From: Butyrivibrio sp.
GTDB taxonomy: Bacteria; Bacillota; Clostridia; Lachnospirales; Lachnospiraceae
DNA length: 39,724 bases
Direction of reading: 5' to 3'
Assembly: GCA_023664865.1 (NCBI GenBank)
Contig: JAMPEU010000025.1
Span: forward strand, 1 to 39,724
Shown here piece after piece: positions 15,519-23,165 of the stretch (positions are counted from its first letter, which is position 1; every line of letters starts with the position of its first letter). The notes below the pieces were generated by a model, which was not told the DNA's origin, made no database searches, and saw only the letters and a program-made list of their open reading frames with translations. The position numbers and the translations under genes are program-made.

Positions 15519-18494
15519 TTGGTTATTAAAATGATTAAATCAAAGATAAGAATGACCAGAATAAAAATAGCCGGAGCCATATTGATAGCATTGGCGCTAA
15601 TATTAGTTTGTATTCAAGCTAAGGCGAGTGTAGGAGCGCCTATATTTGACGGATTTTCTAAGATGGATTACTGTTTGTTTCTGGAGACAGAGGTAGGGTA
15701 TGGAGTTACGTCAGACTATTATAAGTATGGAATTTACGGCGACTTTGTTAAGACGGCGAAAGAAGGGGAAGAAATATATTTTCTGCTGAATGACAAAATG
15801 ATAAGAAGTAAATTGAACCTGAATACCCATGAGGAGTGGGAGTCTAATGTAGCACCGCACATACAAAACGTGTCGCCGGACTTGGAATGGGTGATATCAA
15901 GGCAGTATACAGCGGCGATACATACGGATTATGTAGACCGATTATATTATCAGAATAAAGAAATAGCACAAAGGGAAGAGTACATTTACGATGATTCTAT
16001 GACTTTTATATTGAAAAAAACGGAAAATAATGAGTCGTATGAAGTGATGGACAGGGAGAAGTGGTACATAGCTAAAGATTTGATTGCTGACATATGGGGA
16101 CATTATATTGTAGAGGAAAGAACAGCGGTAAGCTGCATTGATGAATATGGAAAACTGCTTGCAATATCTGAAAAGAGTAATGATTCCATAAAGATATACG
16201 ATATGGATAACTGGGACTTGCTGCATGATATAAAAATAAAGGATATTGATAGTGACTGGCCTATTGAGATATCGCAAATAGTAGGAAATGTGGAAGAAGG
16301 CTGGCTGGTATTTTCAAATGGCGACGTTACTTATAAAATGACTTATCCTGATGGAATCATGGAGAAAATAGGGGAATTTATGTATGGCACAACCTATTCT
16401 CCCGATGGAAAATATCGTGCGTATTGCACGGGAAATATAGTTCTGAATGATATATGGATGGAGCTTCCCGATGAAAAACTGGATAAATTCAATTCGCTTT
16501 ATGACAGGTGGGAAAAAATTGCTCCCGGCTGGTATGTGGAGGAGCTAGAAACAGGTAAAGTGGCGTACATTCCCGTAGAAACATGGGAGCAAGACGGCAG
16601 GCCGCTTTATAGCGGCAGATGTGTATGGATTAAGCGCGATGAGCTGTTAGATGTGCTTGAAGAAGTGCGTTTCTTGGGGCGGGAAGGTAATGGTTTAGGA
16701 TTTTACCCGCTGGTAGAGAAAGCGGTTACAGAATCTCTGGCGGCATGGCGGGAGACGCCTGTGCCTGAAACGGTTTGGGAAGAAATAATTACATATGGAG
16801 AGCATGCTTATCTTGCCGCCTTTGAAAGAATTAGTTCGGTTAATGTGACTCCGTCGGATTTATATAGCGGATATGCAGATTATCGGCTGGCTGTAAAAGA
16901 TGAGGAAGGAAATATCGTATCAAGCCAGACTTTTACTGACTATCCGATTTGTATGGAGGAAGTATATTGGGTTAAAGATATTTCCAGTGATGATTTTCCT
17001 GATATAATATTGTGTCCTTATTATGTGGAAGGGCATGCTGAACGCTCTACGGAGTTAATCTTTTTAATTTGGGATAATGAAAAAATAACATATGAAGCAA
17101 AGCCGTTGCCGTGGGATACAGCCCTTGATTCTCCCATATGGAATGAGGAGTTGTCCTCCCTGATATTTTTTTACGGCGATGATGAAGTCAGGGAGAAAAT
17201 GTTTACATATAGGGACGGGGAATGGAAGCTTAGCGGAGAGCTTGCGGCAGAAAATGAAACAGAAAAGGAAAATGGCGATATAGAAATTGTCTGTGGTGAG
17301 TATTTTTATACAGATAATCAGACCATAAAGAATGAAATCAAGGTTACTTTGCCGGAACAGGAGCTGCCTTGGCATGATGAAAACAGTATCTGGGCTGCAT
17401 ATAATGCCCGGAATGAATGCCTGTTCCCAGGCCGTGGGTGGAATACGGTAAATAAGAAATTGAAAGGCGGACAGATTGTATGGAAATATATATGTAATAC
17501 CGATGTGCCTTTTCTGGAATTGGACGAAGCAGATGAAGCGCAGTCAAATGAAAAAACTTTTTGCAGTATAAGCGATTTTGAGGATTTTCATTATTATCTG
17601 CTTTGTAAGACATATATAGGGACAACAGCGCCGGTAAACCCGCTCCTAAACGCATTTATTGGAGATGGCGTAGAGACGATAGAGGCGGGAGTTGAAGTTT
17701 ATCAAAAATATATGAAACCATTTCGGGAGAGCGACCTTGTGGGAGATATGGAGCTAATGGATATATCTGTGGATTGTAAATTAGCTGTAACATATGAAGG
17801 TGTGACAGAAAGTGTCACTACATGGAGAATTTTCGAGGGGGAGAAAGAGCGGCAGGCAGCAGATTCAAGATATGAAAATCCCTTTCGTGTTATTAAAACT
17901 GATGATGCCTATGCAGTGGTGAATAAATTTGATGAGAAAGCATTATATGACAAAACAGGTTATAATGGTGATTGGATTTACAATGAATATGGAGATTTGG
18001 CGGTAGGAGTAAAACATTATAATTATAGTGATGATACACGTGAAATAGGAATATATGATTTAGAGAACGAAGAGATTCTTTGGAATTTTCAAGTGGAAGG
18101 GCTTTTGCGGCTGCTGCAGGTTCAAGGGGATAAAGAGAGCGGTAAAGTAATATTCCGCTTAGACGATCGTTCCTTTTATGAACTTTCTTATCCTTCGGGA
18201 GATGCAAAATATCTTGGAAAAGATATGTATTGCCTGAGTTATAGCCCCGATGGAAAATATGCGGCTTATTCATCGCCCTGCAATGAGGATTTTTTTGATT
18301 TGGACGAGGAGGACTATGAAGAGCTGGACAGAATACCTTCGGGAATATATATCTTGGAAGTAGAAACAGGAAAGACCGCATATATAGAGATGGATATCTT
18401 TGATATAGTAGATTGGGCTGATATGTTGGATAGCCGCGCTTTTAGGTGGGTGGAAAAGGAGAGTTTTGAAAAAGTTATGGAAGAGAGGGAATAA
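15519..18494 (+). CDS. Large membrane-anchored extracytoplasmic protein with duplicated propeller-like halves
   Basis: A 991-residue protein with one N-terminal membrane helix (about 15-36) and a long exported part. I chose TTG at 15519, with GGGAAAGGG upstream, but ATG at 15531 is possible. Two regions are similar: one at about 180-390 and one at about 800-991. Each contains a stretch ending in YSPDGKY (MYGTTYSPDGKYRAYC and MYCLSYSPDGKYAAYS), then LEETGK-like text followed by AYI and a closing R-x-V/W segment. YSPDGKY-type motifs are typical of WD40/TolB-like beta-propeller blades. The middle part, about 400-780, is different. No catalytic motif is visible. Function is unknown; surface sensing or binding is a guess. 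Confidence 0.7.
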   Translation: MVIKMIKSKIRMTRIKIAGAILIALALILVCIQAKASVGAPIFDGFSKMDYCLFLETEVGYGVTSDYYKYGIYGDFVKTAKEGEEIYFLLNDKMIRSKLNLNTHEEWESNVAPHIQNVSPDLEWVISRQYTAAIHTDYVDRLYYQNKEIAQREEYIYDDSMTFILKKTENNESYEVMDREKWYIAKDLIADIWGHYIVEERTAVSCIDEYGKLLAISEKSNDSIKIYDMDNWDLLHDIKIKDIDSDWPIEISQIVGNVEEGWLVFSNGDVTYKMTYPDGIMEKIGEFMYGTTYSPDGKYRAYCTGNIVLNDIWMELPDEKLDKFNSLYDRWEKIAPGWYVEELETGKVAYIPVETWEQDGRPLYSGRCVWIKRDELLDVLEEVRFLGREGNGLGFYPLVEKAVTESLAAWRETPVPETVWEEIITYGEHAYLAAFERISSVNVTPSDLYSGYADYRLAVKDEEGNIVSSQTFTDYPICMEEVYWVKDISSDDFPDIILCPYYVEGHAERSTELIFLIWDNEKITYEAKPLPWDTALDSPIWNEELSSLIFFYGDDEVREKMFTYRDGEWKLSGELAAENETEKENGDIEIVCGEYFYTDNQTIKNEIKVTLPEQELPWHDENSIWAAYNARNECLFPGRGWNTVNKKLKGGQIVWKYICNTDVPFLELDEADEAQSNEKTFCSISDFEDFHYYLLCKTYIGTTAPVNPLLNAFIGDGVETIEAGVEVYQKYMKPFRESDLVGDMELMDISVDCKLAVTYEGVTESVTTWRIFEGEKERQAADSRYENPFRVIKTDDAYAVVNKFDEKALYDKTGYNGDWIYNEYGDLAVGVKHYNYSDDTREIGIYDLENEEILWNFQVEGLLRLLQVQGDKESGKVIFRLDDRSFYELSYPSGDAKYLGKDMYCLSYSPDGKYAAYSSPCNEDFFDLDEEDYEELDRIPSGIYILEVETGKTAYIEMDIFDIVDWADMLDSRAFRWVEKESFEKVMEERE

Positions 18495-18535
18495 AGAGAT
18501 AGAAGTTACATAAGTTATATTGAAAATCCTGCCTG

Positions 18536-18564
18536 TTGCCTATTGAAATTGTTTGTGGTATAAT
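18536..18564 (+). promoter_or_regulatory. Promoter for the DUF4143-type ATPase gene
   Basis: TTGCCT at 18536-18541, 17-base spacer, perfect TATAAT at 18559-18564, about 40 bases before the GTG start. Confidence 0.6.
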
Positions 18565-18605
18565 GAGAAAAACGTCGCGTATGCAATATAGGAGAGTGAT
18601 TAATA

Positions 18606-19895
18606 GTGTTGGAAAGAAAAATATCAAACTACTTGAAGGAGTGGAAACAGAAAAAAAAGAAAAAGGCTCTGCTCGTGACCGGAGCCAGACATACAGGCAA
18701 GACGTACAGTATACGGCGTTTCGGGAAGGAACAATATACGAATCTTGTGGAAATTAATTTTTTGGAGGATAAAAAGGCAAGGGAGATTTTTGCGGAAGTG
18801 TCGGATATCCGCGAACTCATAACCAAGCTGACCGCCTATATAGGAAACAGTCTGAAGGCGGAAAAGACTTTAATCTTTTTTGATGAGGTTCAGGCGTGTC
18901 CGGAAGTCAGAAACGCGGTAAAGATGTTTGTGGACGATGGACGCTTTGATTGTATTGAGGCGGGATTTCCCGAATCTTCTTTTTATTATGAAGAAGTGTA
19001 CGAGATGTATCCGCTTGATTTGGAAGAGTTTTTATGGGCGAATGGTATTAGGGAAGCGGCAATCGAATACGTCAGGGAGTGTTATGAACTCAATATGAAA
19101 GCGAGCGGAAGCGTTCATGAGATGCTCAAGCGGCTTTTTAAGGCGTATGTTGTCGTAGGCGGAATGCCGGAAGCGGTTCAGGCGTTTGCCGATACTCATG
19201 ATATGGCGCAGGTGCTTGAAATACAGAAAGGCATTTTGGAGATTTTTATGACAGATATTAAGACTGCGCCGAATATCGGGACGAATATCGACAGGAATAA
19301 AATGAAGAAAATTATGGAATTTATTCCTTCCCAGCTTAATAAGGAAAATAAGCGGTTTATGCTTGCAGATATCCGCAAGAGCGCGAGAATGGAGCGGTAT
19401 GAGCAGTGCTTTGACAGTCTGGTGGACAGGGGCATGACGCTGCCTTGTTATAACGTGGGCGAACCGAAAAATCCGCTCAAAAACACGCAGAAGGACAATC
19501 TTTTCAAGCTTTATCTTGCGGATTCGGGGCTTTTATGCGCCATGCTTTCTGAGAATGTGCAGTTTGAAGTGCTGCAGGATAACCTTGATATAAACAGGGG
19601 AAGTGTTCTGGAGAATGCGATGGCGCAGATTCTTGCAGCGCATGGATTTGTGCTGAGGTACTTTAACGAGAAGAATAAAGGTGAGCTGGATTTCCTGATT
19701 CAGAAGGGTACGACGGTTATTCCCGTGGAAGTCAGGGCGGGAGATGATTACATGAATCATAGCGCGCTTGATTATGTGCTTGGCAATAAGGATTGGAATC
19801 TGAAAGAAGGAATCGTGTTCTGTGACAGGAATGTTGAGAAAAACGGCGCGATTCGTTATCTTCCGTGGTACATGAGCATGTTTTTGCGTGCATAG
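18606..19895 (+). CDS. AAA ATPase of the DUF4143 type (ATPase plus nuclease-like C terminus)
   Basis: This 429-residue protein starts with GTG at 18606 (GGAG 11 bases upstream; TTG at 18609 is an alternative). It has Walker A GARHTGKT with Lys32, Walker B TLIFFDEVQACPE (about 88-100) and YEMYPLDLEEFL typical of the AAA_14/DUF4143 family. The C-terminal half ends in a PD-(D/E)XK-like pattern: Glu in VLENAMAQIL, GELDFLI, then VIPVEVRAG. The usual catalytic lysine of E-x-K is Arg here, so nuclease activity is doubtful. The segment between IEAGF and YEEVYEMYP is short compared with family members as I recall them, as if about 20 residues were lost. Roles of the family are largely unknown. It ends 14 bases before the response regulator. 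Confidence 0.88.
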   Translation: MLERKISNYLKEWKQKKKKKALLVTGARHTGKTYSIRRFGKEQYTNLVEINFLEDKKAREIFAEVSDIRELITKLTAYIGNSLKAEKTLIFFDEVQACPEVRNAVKMFVDDGRFDCIEAGFPESSFYYEEVYEMYPLDLEEFLWANGIREAAIEYVRECYELNMKASGSVHEMLKRLFKAYVVVGGMPEAVQAFADTHDMAQVLEIQKGILEIFMTDIKTAPNIGTNIDRNKMKKIMEFIPSQLNKENKRFMLADIRKSARMERYEQCFDSLVDRGMTLPCYNVGEPKNPLKNTQKDNLFKLYLADSGLLCAMLSENVQFEVLQDNLDINRGSVLENAMAQILAAHGFVLRYFNEKNKGELDFLIQKGTTVIPVEVRAGDDYMNHSALDYVLGNKDWNLKEGIVFCDRNVEKNGAIRYLPWYMSMFLRA

Positions 19896-19909
19896 GCAGG
19901 GAGTTCCAT

Positions 19910-20599
19910 ATGAAAAGGAAGATACTCATAATCGAAGACGACGGTGACTTAGCCGCTATTACGTGCGATATGCTGGAAAGTTACGGATATGAAGTGGATT
20001 TTGCGGCTGGCAGCGGGCAGGCGTTTGAGATATTGGAGGGCAGGCAGTTTGATTTATTGCTTATAGACATCAATCTGCCTGATGGCAGCGGGTTTGAAGT
20101 GTGTAAGGAACTTAGGCGGGTATCGAAAGTGCCTGTCATTTTTGCGAGCGCAAGAACGAGCGAGGACGATAAGATTAGAGGGCTTGACATGGGCGGCGAC
20201 GATTATCTGGCGAAGCCCTATTCTTTAAGGGAGCTGCTTGCCAGAGTCAACGCCCTGATTCGCAGGACATACGGCGATGAAGACGAAGGGAAGGTTTATT
20301 GTTTCGGCGGGATTAAAGTGGATACGGGGATAAGGCGTGTTGAGCGTGACGGGGAAGAGGTAAAACTGGCGCTTAGGGAGTTCGACCTTTTAGCATACCT
20401 GTGCGCTAACCCGAACCGCAGTATCACTAAAGAAGAACTTCTGCACGAGGTCTGGGGGGCTTTCTCGGAAGCGGAGACGGCGACTGTGGCTGTACATATT
20501 AGATGGCTTAGGGAGAAGCTTGAGAAGAAGCCGGCTGAGCCGGAGTTTATTAGGACGGTGTGGGGGATTGGGTATTGTATGGAGATTAAGGGGGAGTAA
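19910..20599 (+). CDS. OmpR/PhoB-family response regulator
   Basis: ATG 19910 begins the conserved receiver domain (MKRKILIIEDDGDLA) and has GGGAG upstream; an upstream ATG at 19865 lies inside the preceding gene and is not needed. The product is 229 residues. Receiver residues are acidic Glu9-Asp11, the phosphoacceptor Asp53, Ser80 and Lys102 in LAKPY. The C-terminal winged helix (about 130-227) has REFDLLAYLCANPNRSITKE and ends with the usual IRTVWGIGYCM. It should be phosphorylated by the histidine kinase encoded 235 bases downstream, an unusually large gap for such a pair because palindromic element B lies between. Likely targets are the ABC transporter genes that follow. Confidence 0.95.
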   Translation: MKRKILIIEDDGDLAAITCDMLESYGYEVDFAAGSGQAFEILEGRQFDLLLIDINLPDGSGFEVCKELRRVSKVPVIFASARTSEDDKIRGLDMGGDDYLAKPYSLRELLARVNALIRRTYGDEDEGKVYCFGGIKVDTGIRRVERDGEEVKLALREFDLLAYLCANPNRSITKEELLHEVWGAFSEAETATVAVHIRWLREKLEKKPAEPEFIRTVWGIGYCMEIKGE

Positions 20600-20627
20600 G
20601 TAGCTGGATGCGACTAATGCGGATAAT

Positions 20628-20778
20628 GCGGCATGGACTCATATGTTTCCACTTGAGGCACGCTCTCGCTCCGTGGAAAATCGCAGCGGTACTAAGTTCA
20701 AAAGCCGCTTTGCGCCTTTTTCACTAACTACCGGCGTTTTCCAAGGACCTCAAGAGGAAGCATATGAGTCCATGCCGC
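20628..20778 (+). repeat. Palindromic element, copy B (151 bases)
   Basis: Outer arms start GCGGCATGGACTCATATG (20628-20645) and end with its exact complement (20761-20778). The stem continues inward with one wobble and one mismatch. The core ACGCTCTCGCTCCGTGG and inner CGGTACTAAGTTCAAAAGC match copy D almost exactly and copy A on its minus strand. It separates the response regulator and kinase genes, reading in the same sense as their transcript. Confidence 0.87.
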
Positions 20779-20834
20779 CCAATGACTGTGGGTAGTAATA
20801 AACTTGCAGGATAAGGGAGAATGGAGAATTAGGC

Positions 20835-21995
20835 ATGAAAAAACAGTTTATAAGAATGACGATTATATTTATTGGCATACTTGCAGTTGCGACGTTTTGT
20901 TTAGAGCGCGCTCTGGAAAGGCGTATGTTAAAAACCAATATGCTAAAAACTGATGCGGAGAATGAGCTGCTGGTGCTGAACGAGATAGAGCAGTTGACGA
21001 TGGATGAAGAAGGATTCAGTCCGGTGGAGAGGCAGATAGAAGTTTTGCGGGGGCATATGCAGAATGATACTGCGCGGCAGCAGCAAAATAATATGCGTAA
21101 AATTGTGGCTATTAATATAGGTTTAGCTTCTTTTTGCCTGATTGCGGGCTTTTTTTATGTATTTTATAGAATATTGCGACCTTTTTCTAAATTGGAAGAA
21201 TATGCGGGGGAAGTGGCAAAGGGTAATTTGGATTTTCCGCTGGAATATGAAAGGGAGAACTTTTTTGGCGCGTTTACATGGGCGTTCGACCATATGCGGA
21301 AGGAGATAGTGGGAGCGCGGGAAAATGAGGCGCGTGCCATAAAAGAGAATAAAACCATTATTGCGACGCTTTCGCACGACATTAAAACGCCGATTGCATC
21401 TATACGGACGTACGCGGAGGGGCTGGAGGCTAATCTTGATTCAGACTATGAGCAGCGTGAGCGTTATCTGCGGGTGATTATGCGAAAATGCGACGAAGTC
21501 TCCGCACTAGTGAATGATTTGGTTTTGCATTCGCTTTCTGAGCTTGAGCGGTTGGAGATAAAAAAGCAGAATGTCAGTATGCAGAAGCTGCTGCAGGAAA
21601 CCTTGGCGGATTTTGAATATCCGCATATATCGCTGGAACAACCCATTCCGGATAAAGAGATTGCCATAGATAGCAGGCGTATGTCACAGGCATTGTTAAA
21701 TATTCTGGAAAATGCCGTTAAATATGCGCCTGACACCGAAATCAAAGTATGGGCGGCAGTAAATGATAATCGTTATGAAATCCATATACGCGACCACGGC
21801 AGAGGCATACTGCCGGAAGATATGCCGTTCGTGCTGCAGAAATTTTACCGAGGCAAAAATGTAGGCGATAAACCGGGCTCCGGGCTTGGTCTGTATATTG
21901 TGGGCTATATAATGGAACGAATGGACGGCGGCATCGAACTTCATAACCACGACGACGGGCTTGAAGTGGTGCTTTATATTAATTTCTTTTCTTAA
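20835..21995 (+). CDS. Sensor histidine kinase
   Basis: A 386-residue membrane kinase. It has two membrane helices (about 6-22 and 90-112) with a short extracytoplasmic loop of about 65 residues, then a HAMP-like linker, and the dimerisation helix with the phosphorylated His181 in LSHDIKTPIASIRTYAEGL. The catalytic domain has the N box LLNILENAVKYA (Asn293), RDHGRGI and GSGLGLYIV (about 348-356). A small loop is typical of kinases that sense envelope damage or work with an ABC transporter as sensor. Gene order regulator - kinase - ATPase - permease supports a detoxification module for peptide antibiotics (inference). The start at 20835 is an ATG preceded by GGGAG-like sequence. Confidence 0.94.
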   Translation: MKKQFIRMTIIFIGILAVATFCLERALERRMLKTNMLKTDAENELLVLNEIEQLTMDEEGFSPVERQIEVLRGHMQNDTARQQQNNMRKIVAINIGLASFCLIAGFFYVFYRILRPFSKLEEYAGEVAKGNLDFPLEYERENFFGAFTWAFDHMRKEIVGARENEARAIKENKTIIATLSHDIKTPIASIRTYAEGLEANLDSDYEQRERYLRVIMRKCDEVSALVNDLVLHSLSELERLEIKKQNVSMQKLLQETLADFEYPHISLEQPIPDKEIAIDSRRMSQALLNILENAVKYAPDTEIKVWAAVNDNRYEIHIRDHGRGILPEDMPFVLQKFYRGKNVGDKPGSGLGLYIVGYIMERMDGGIELHNHDDGLEVVLYINFFS

Positions 21996-22301
21996 AGACT
22001 TCTTAATAATTATTCTGGTATCATGGTATCACAATAGGTGATTGCGAAATTCATTCTTTCATAGTGTGAGTTGTACAATATATACAAAACATAAGCAGGG
22101 TGCTCAACAGAAAATTTACTTCGTAAATTATCTGGCGCCGTCGGTACTTAACGAGGTTCTTTCGAGTTTAGTACCGTTACTGGCGACAACGCAGCGAGAG
22201 CGTGCCCTACGTTGTTTTGTATATATTGTACAACGGGACTTATTAAAAAAGTTGTTTTGTAAATACCTATTAACATCAAACAAGAAAGGAATAATTATTA
22301 T
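21996..22301. other. 306-base gap between kinase and ABC ATPase genes
   Basis: Holds two direct copies of GGTATCA (22017-22023 and 22025-22031, period 8), element C (22070-22234), and the ABC gene ribosome binding site (AGAAAGGA). The paired heptamers could be a binding site for the response regulator, but no convincing -35/-10 pair is placed beside them. Confidence 0.4.
22070..22234 (-). repeat. Palindromic element, divergent copy C (165 bases)
   Basis: A perfect 22-base outer stem (22070-22091 with 22213-22234) has a sequence unrelated to the outer stems of copies A, B and D. The interior keeps the family plan. The core ACGCTCTCGCT reads on the minus strand (22188-22204 region on plus: CAGCGAGAGCGT). 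The inner stem pairs CGGTACTTAA with TTTAGTACCG, and there is an added hairpin AATTTAC-TTC-GTAAATT. It lies between the kinase and the ABC ATPase, antisense to their direction. Confidence 0.75.
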
Positions 22302-23063
22302 ATGAAACCCATCATCATGAAATCCACCAACCTGTGCAAAAGCTTTGCAAACAACGGCGGGCAGAACCATGTACTCGATATGATTAATCTGGAAATATAC
22401 GACGGTGATTTTACCGTTATCATGGGCTCGTCGGGAGCAGGGAAATCCACGCTGCTCTACGCTTTAAGCGGCATGGACGCGCCGACTTCAGGGGAAGTGT
22501 ATTATAAAGAGCGTGCCATCAGCCGCTTGAAAGAGAAGGAGATGGCATCCCTTCGTGCGTCGGAATTTGGCTTTGTATTCCAGCAGGCGCATCTTGTCAG
22601 CAATCTGACGCTTTTAGAAAACGTGGCGGTCACAGGCTATCTTGATAAGTCAAAGAAAGAGAAAGAAGTAAGGGAAGCGGCTGTTTTACTTCTTCGCAAA
22701 ATGAACGTGGAAGAGGCAATGATGCGCCTTCCTTCACAGGTATCGGGCGGAGAAGCGCAGCGTGCCGCCATTGCAAGGGCGTTGATTAATGAACCCGGAA
22801 TTATTTTTGCAGACGAACCGACGGGAGCGCTTAATAAACGGAATACCGAGGAAGTATTAAGGGTTTTAACGCAGTTAAACGATAACGGACAAAGCATACT
22901 GATGGTAACGCACGACATTAAGGCGGCGATACGCGCGACCAGGCTTCTGTATCTGGAAGACGGCAGGGTTATAGGAGAAATGCCTATGCCAATATACCGT
23001 GAAGAAGACGCCCGCAGCAGAGAGAAACAGGTCGATGCGTGGTTGTCGTCGATGGAGTGGTAG
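22302..23063 (+). CDS. ABC transporter ATP-binding protein (MacB/LolD-like, antimicrobial peptide type)
   Basis: A 253-residue ATPase with Walker A GSSGAGKST (42-50), Q-loop FVFQQAHL (about 92), signature VSGGEAQR (147-154), Walker B IIFADEPTGAL (167-177) and the His switch VTHDIKAA. FVFQQ followed by a GALN sequence after Walker B is typical of the LolD/MacB/SalX subfamily that works with FtsX-type permeases. The first ATG (22302) has AGAAAGGA upstream. It pairs with the 799-residue permease 102 bases downstream and sits behind a two-component system, suggesting export of or resistance to peptide antibiotics. The substrate is unknown. Confidence 0.94.
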   Translation: MKPIIMKSTNLCKSFANNGGQNHVLDMINLEIYDGDFTVIMGSSGAGKSTLLYALSGMDAPTSGEVYYKERAISRLKEKEMASLRASEFGFVFQQAHLVSNLTLLENVAVTGYLDKSKKEKEVREAAVLLLRKMNVEEAMMRLPSQVSGGEAQRAAIARALINEPGIIFADEPTGALNKRNTEEVLRVLTQLNDNGQSILMVTHDIKAAIRATRLLYLEDGRVIGEMPMPIYREEDARSREKQVDAWLSSMEW

Positions 23064-23165
23064 GAGTCCCGGAGCAAGCGATGAACAAAGCAGATATGCG
23101 GTAATATTCAGCAGCTATCGCAGGCTATATGATTGGAAGAAGATTGAAAAGGACGGTAAATCGTT

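Noticed and set aside
18536-18757. A 73-codon plus-strand frame overlapping the DUF4143-type gene start
   Set aside because: It covers the promoter and conserved Walker A coding region in another frame; no ribosome binding site and no recognisable product.
20612-20632. Small AATGCGG-like repeats beside element B as a target duplication
   Set aside because: The motifs are imperfect, present on one side only, and not seen at the other copies.
22042-22305. Open frame of 87 codons across copy C
   Set aside because: It runs through the palindrome, has no ribosome binding site and overlaps the ABC gene start; the palindrome explains the open frame.
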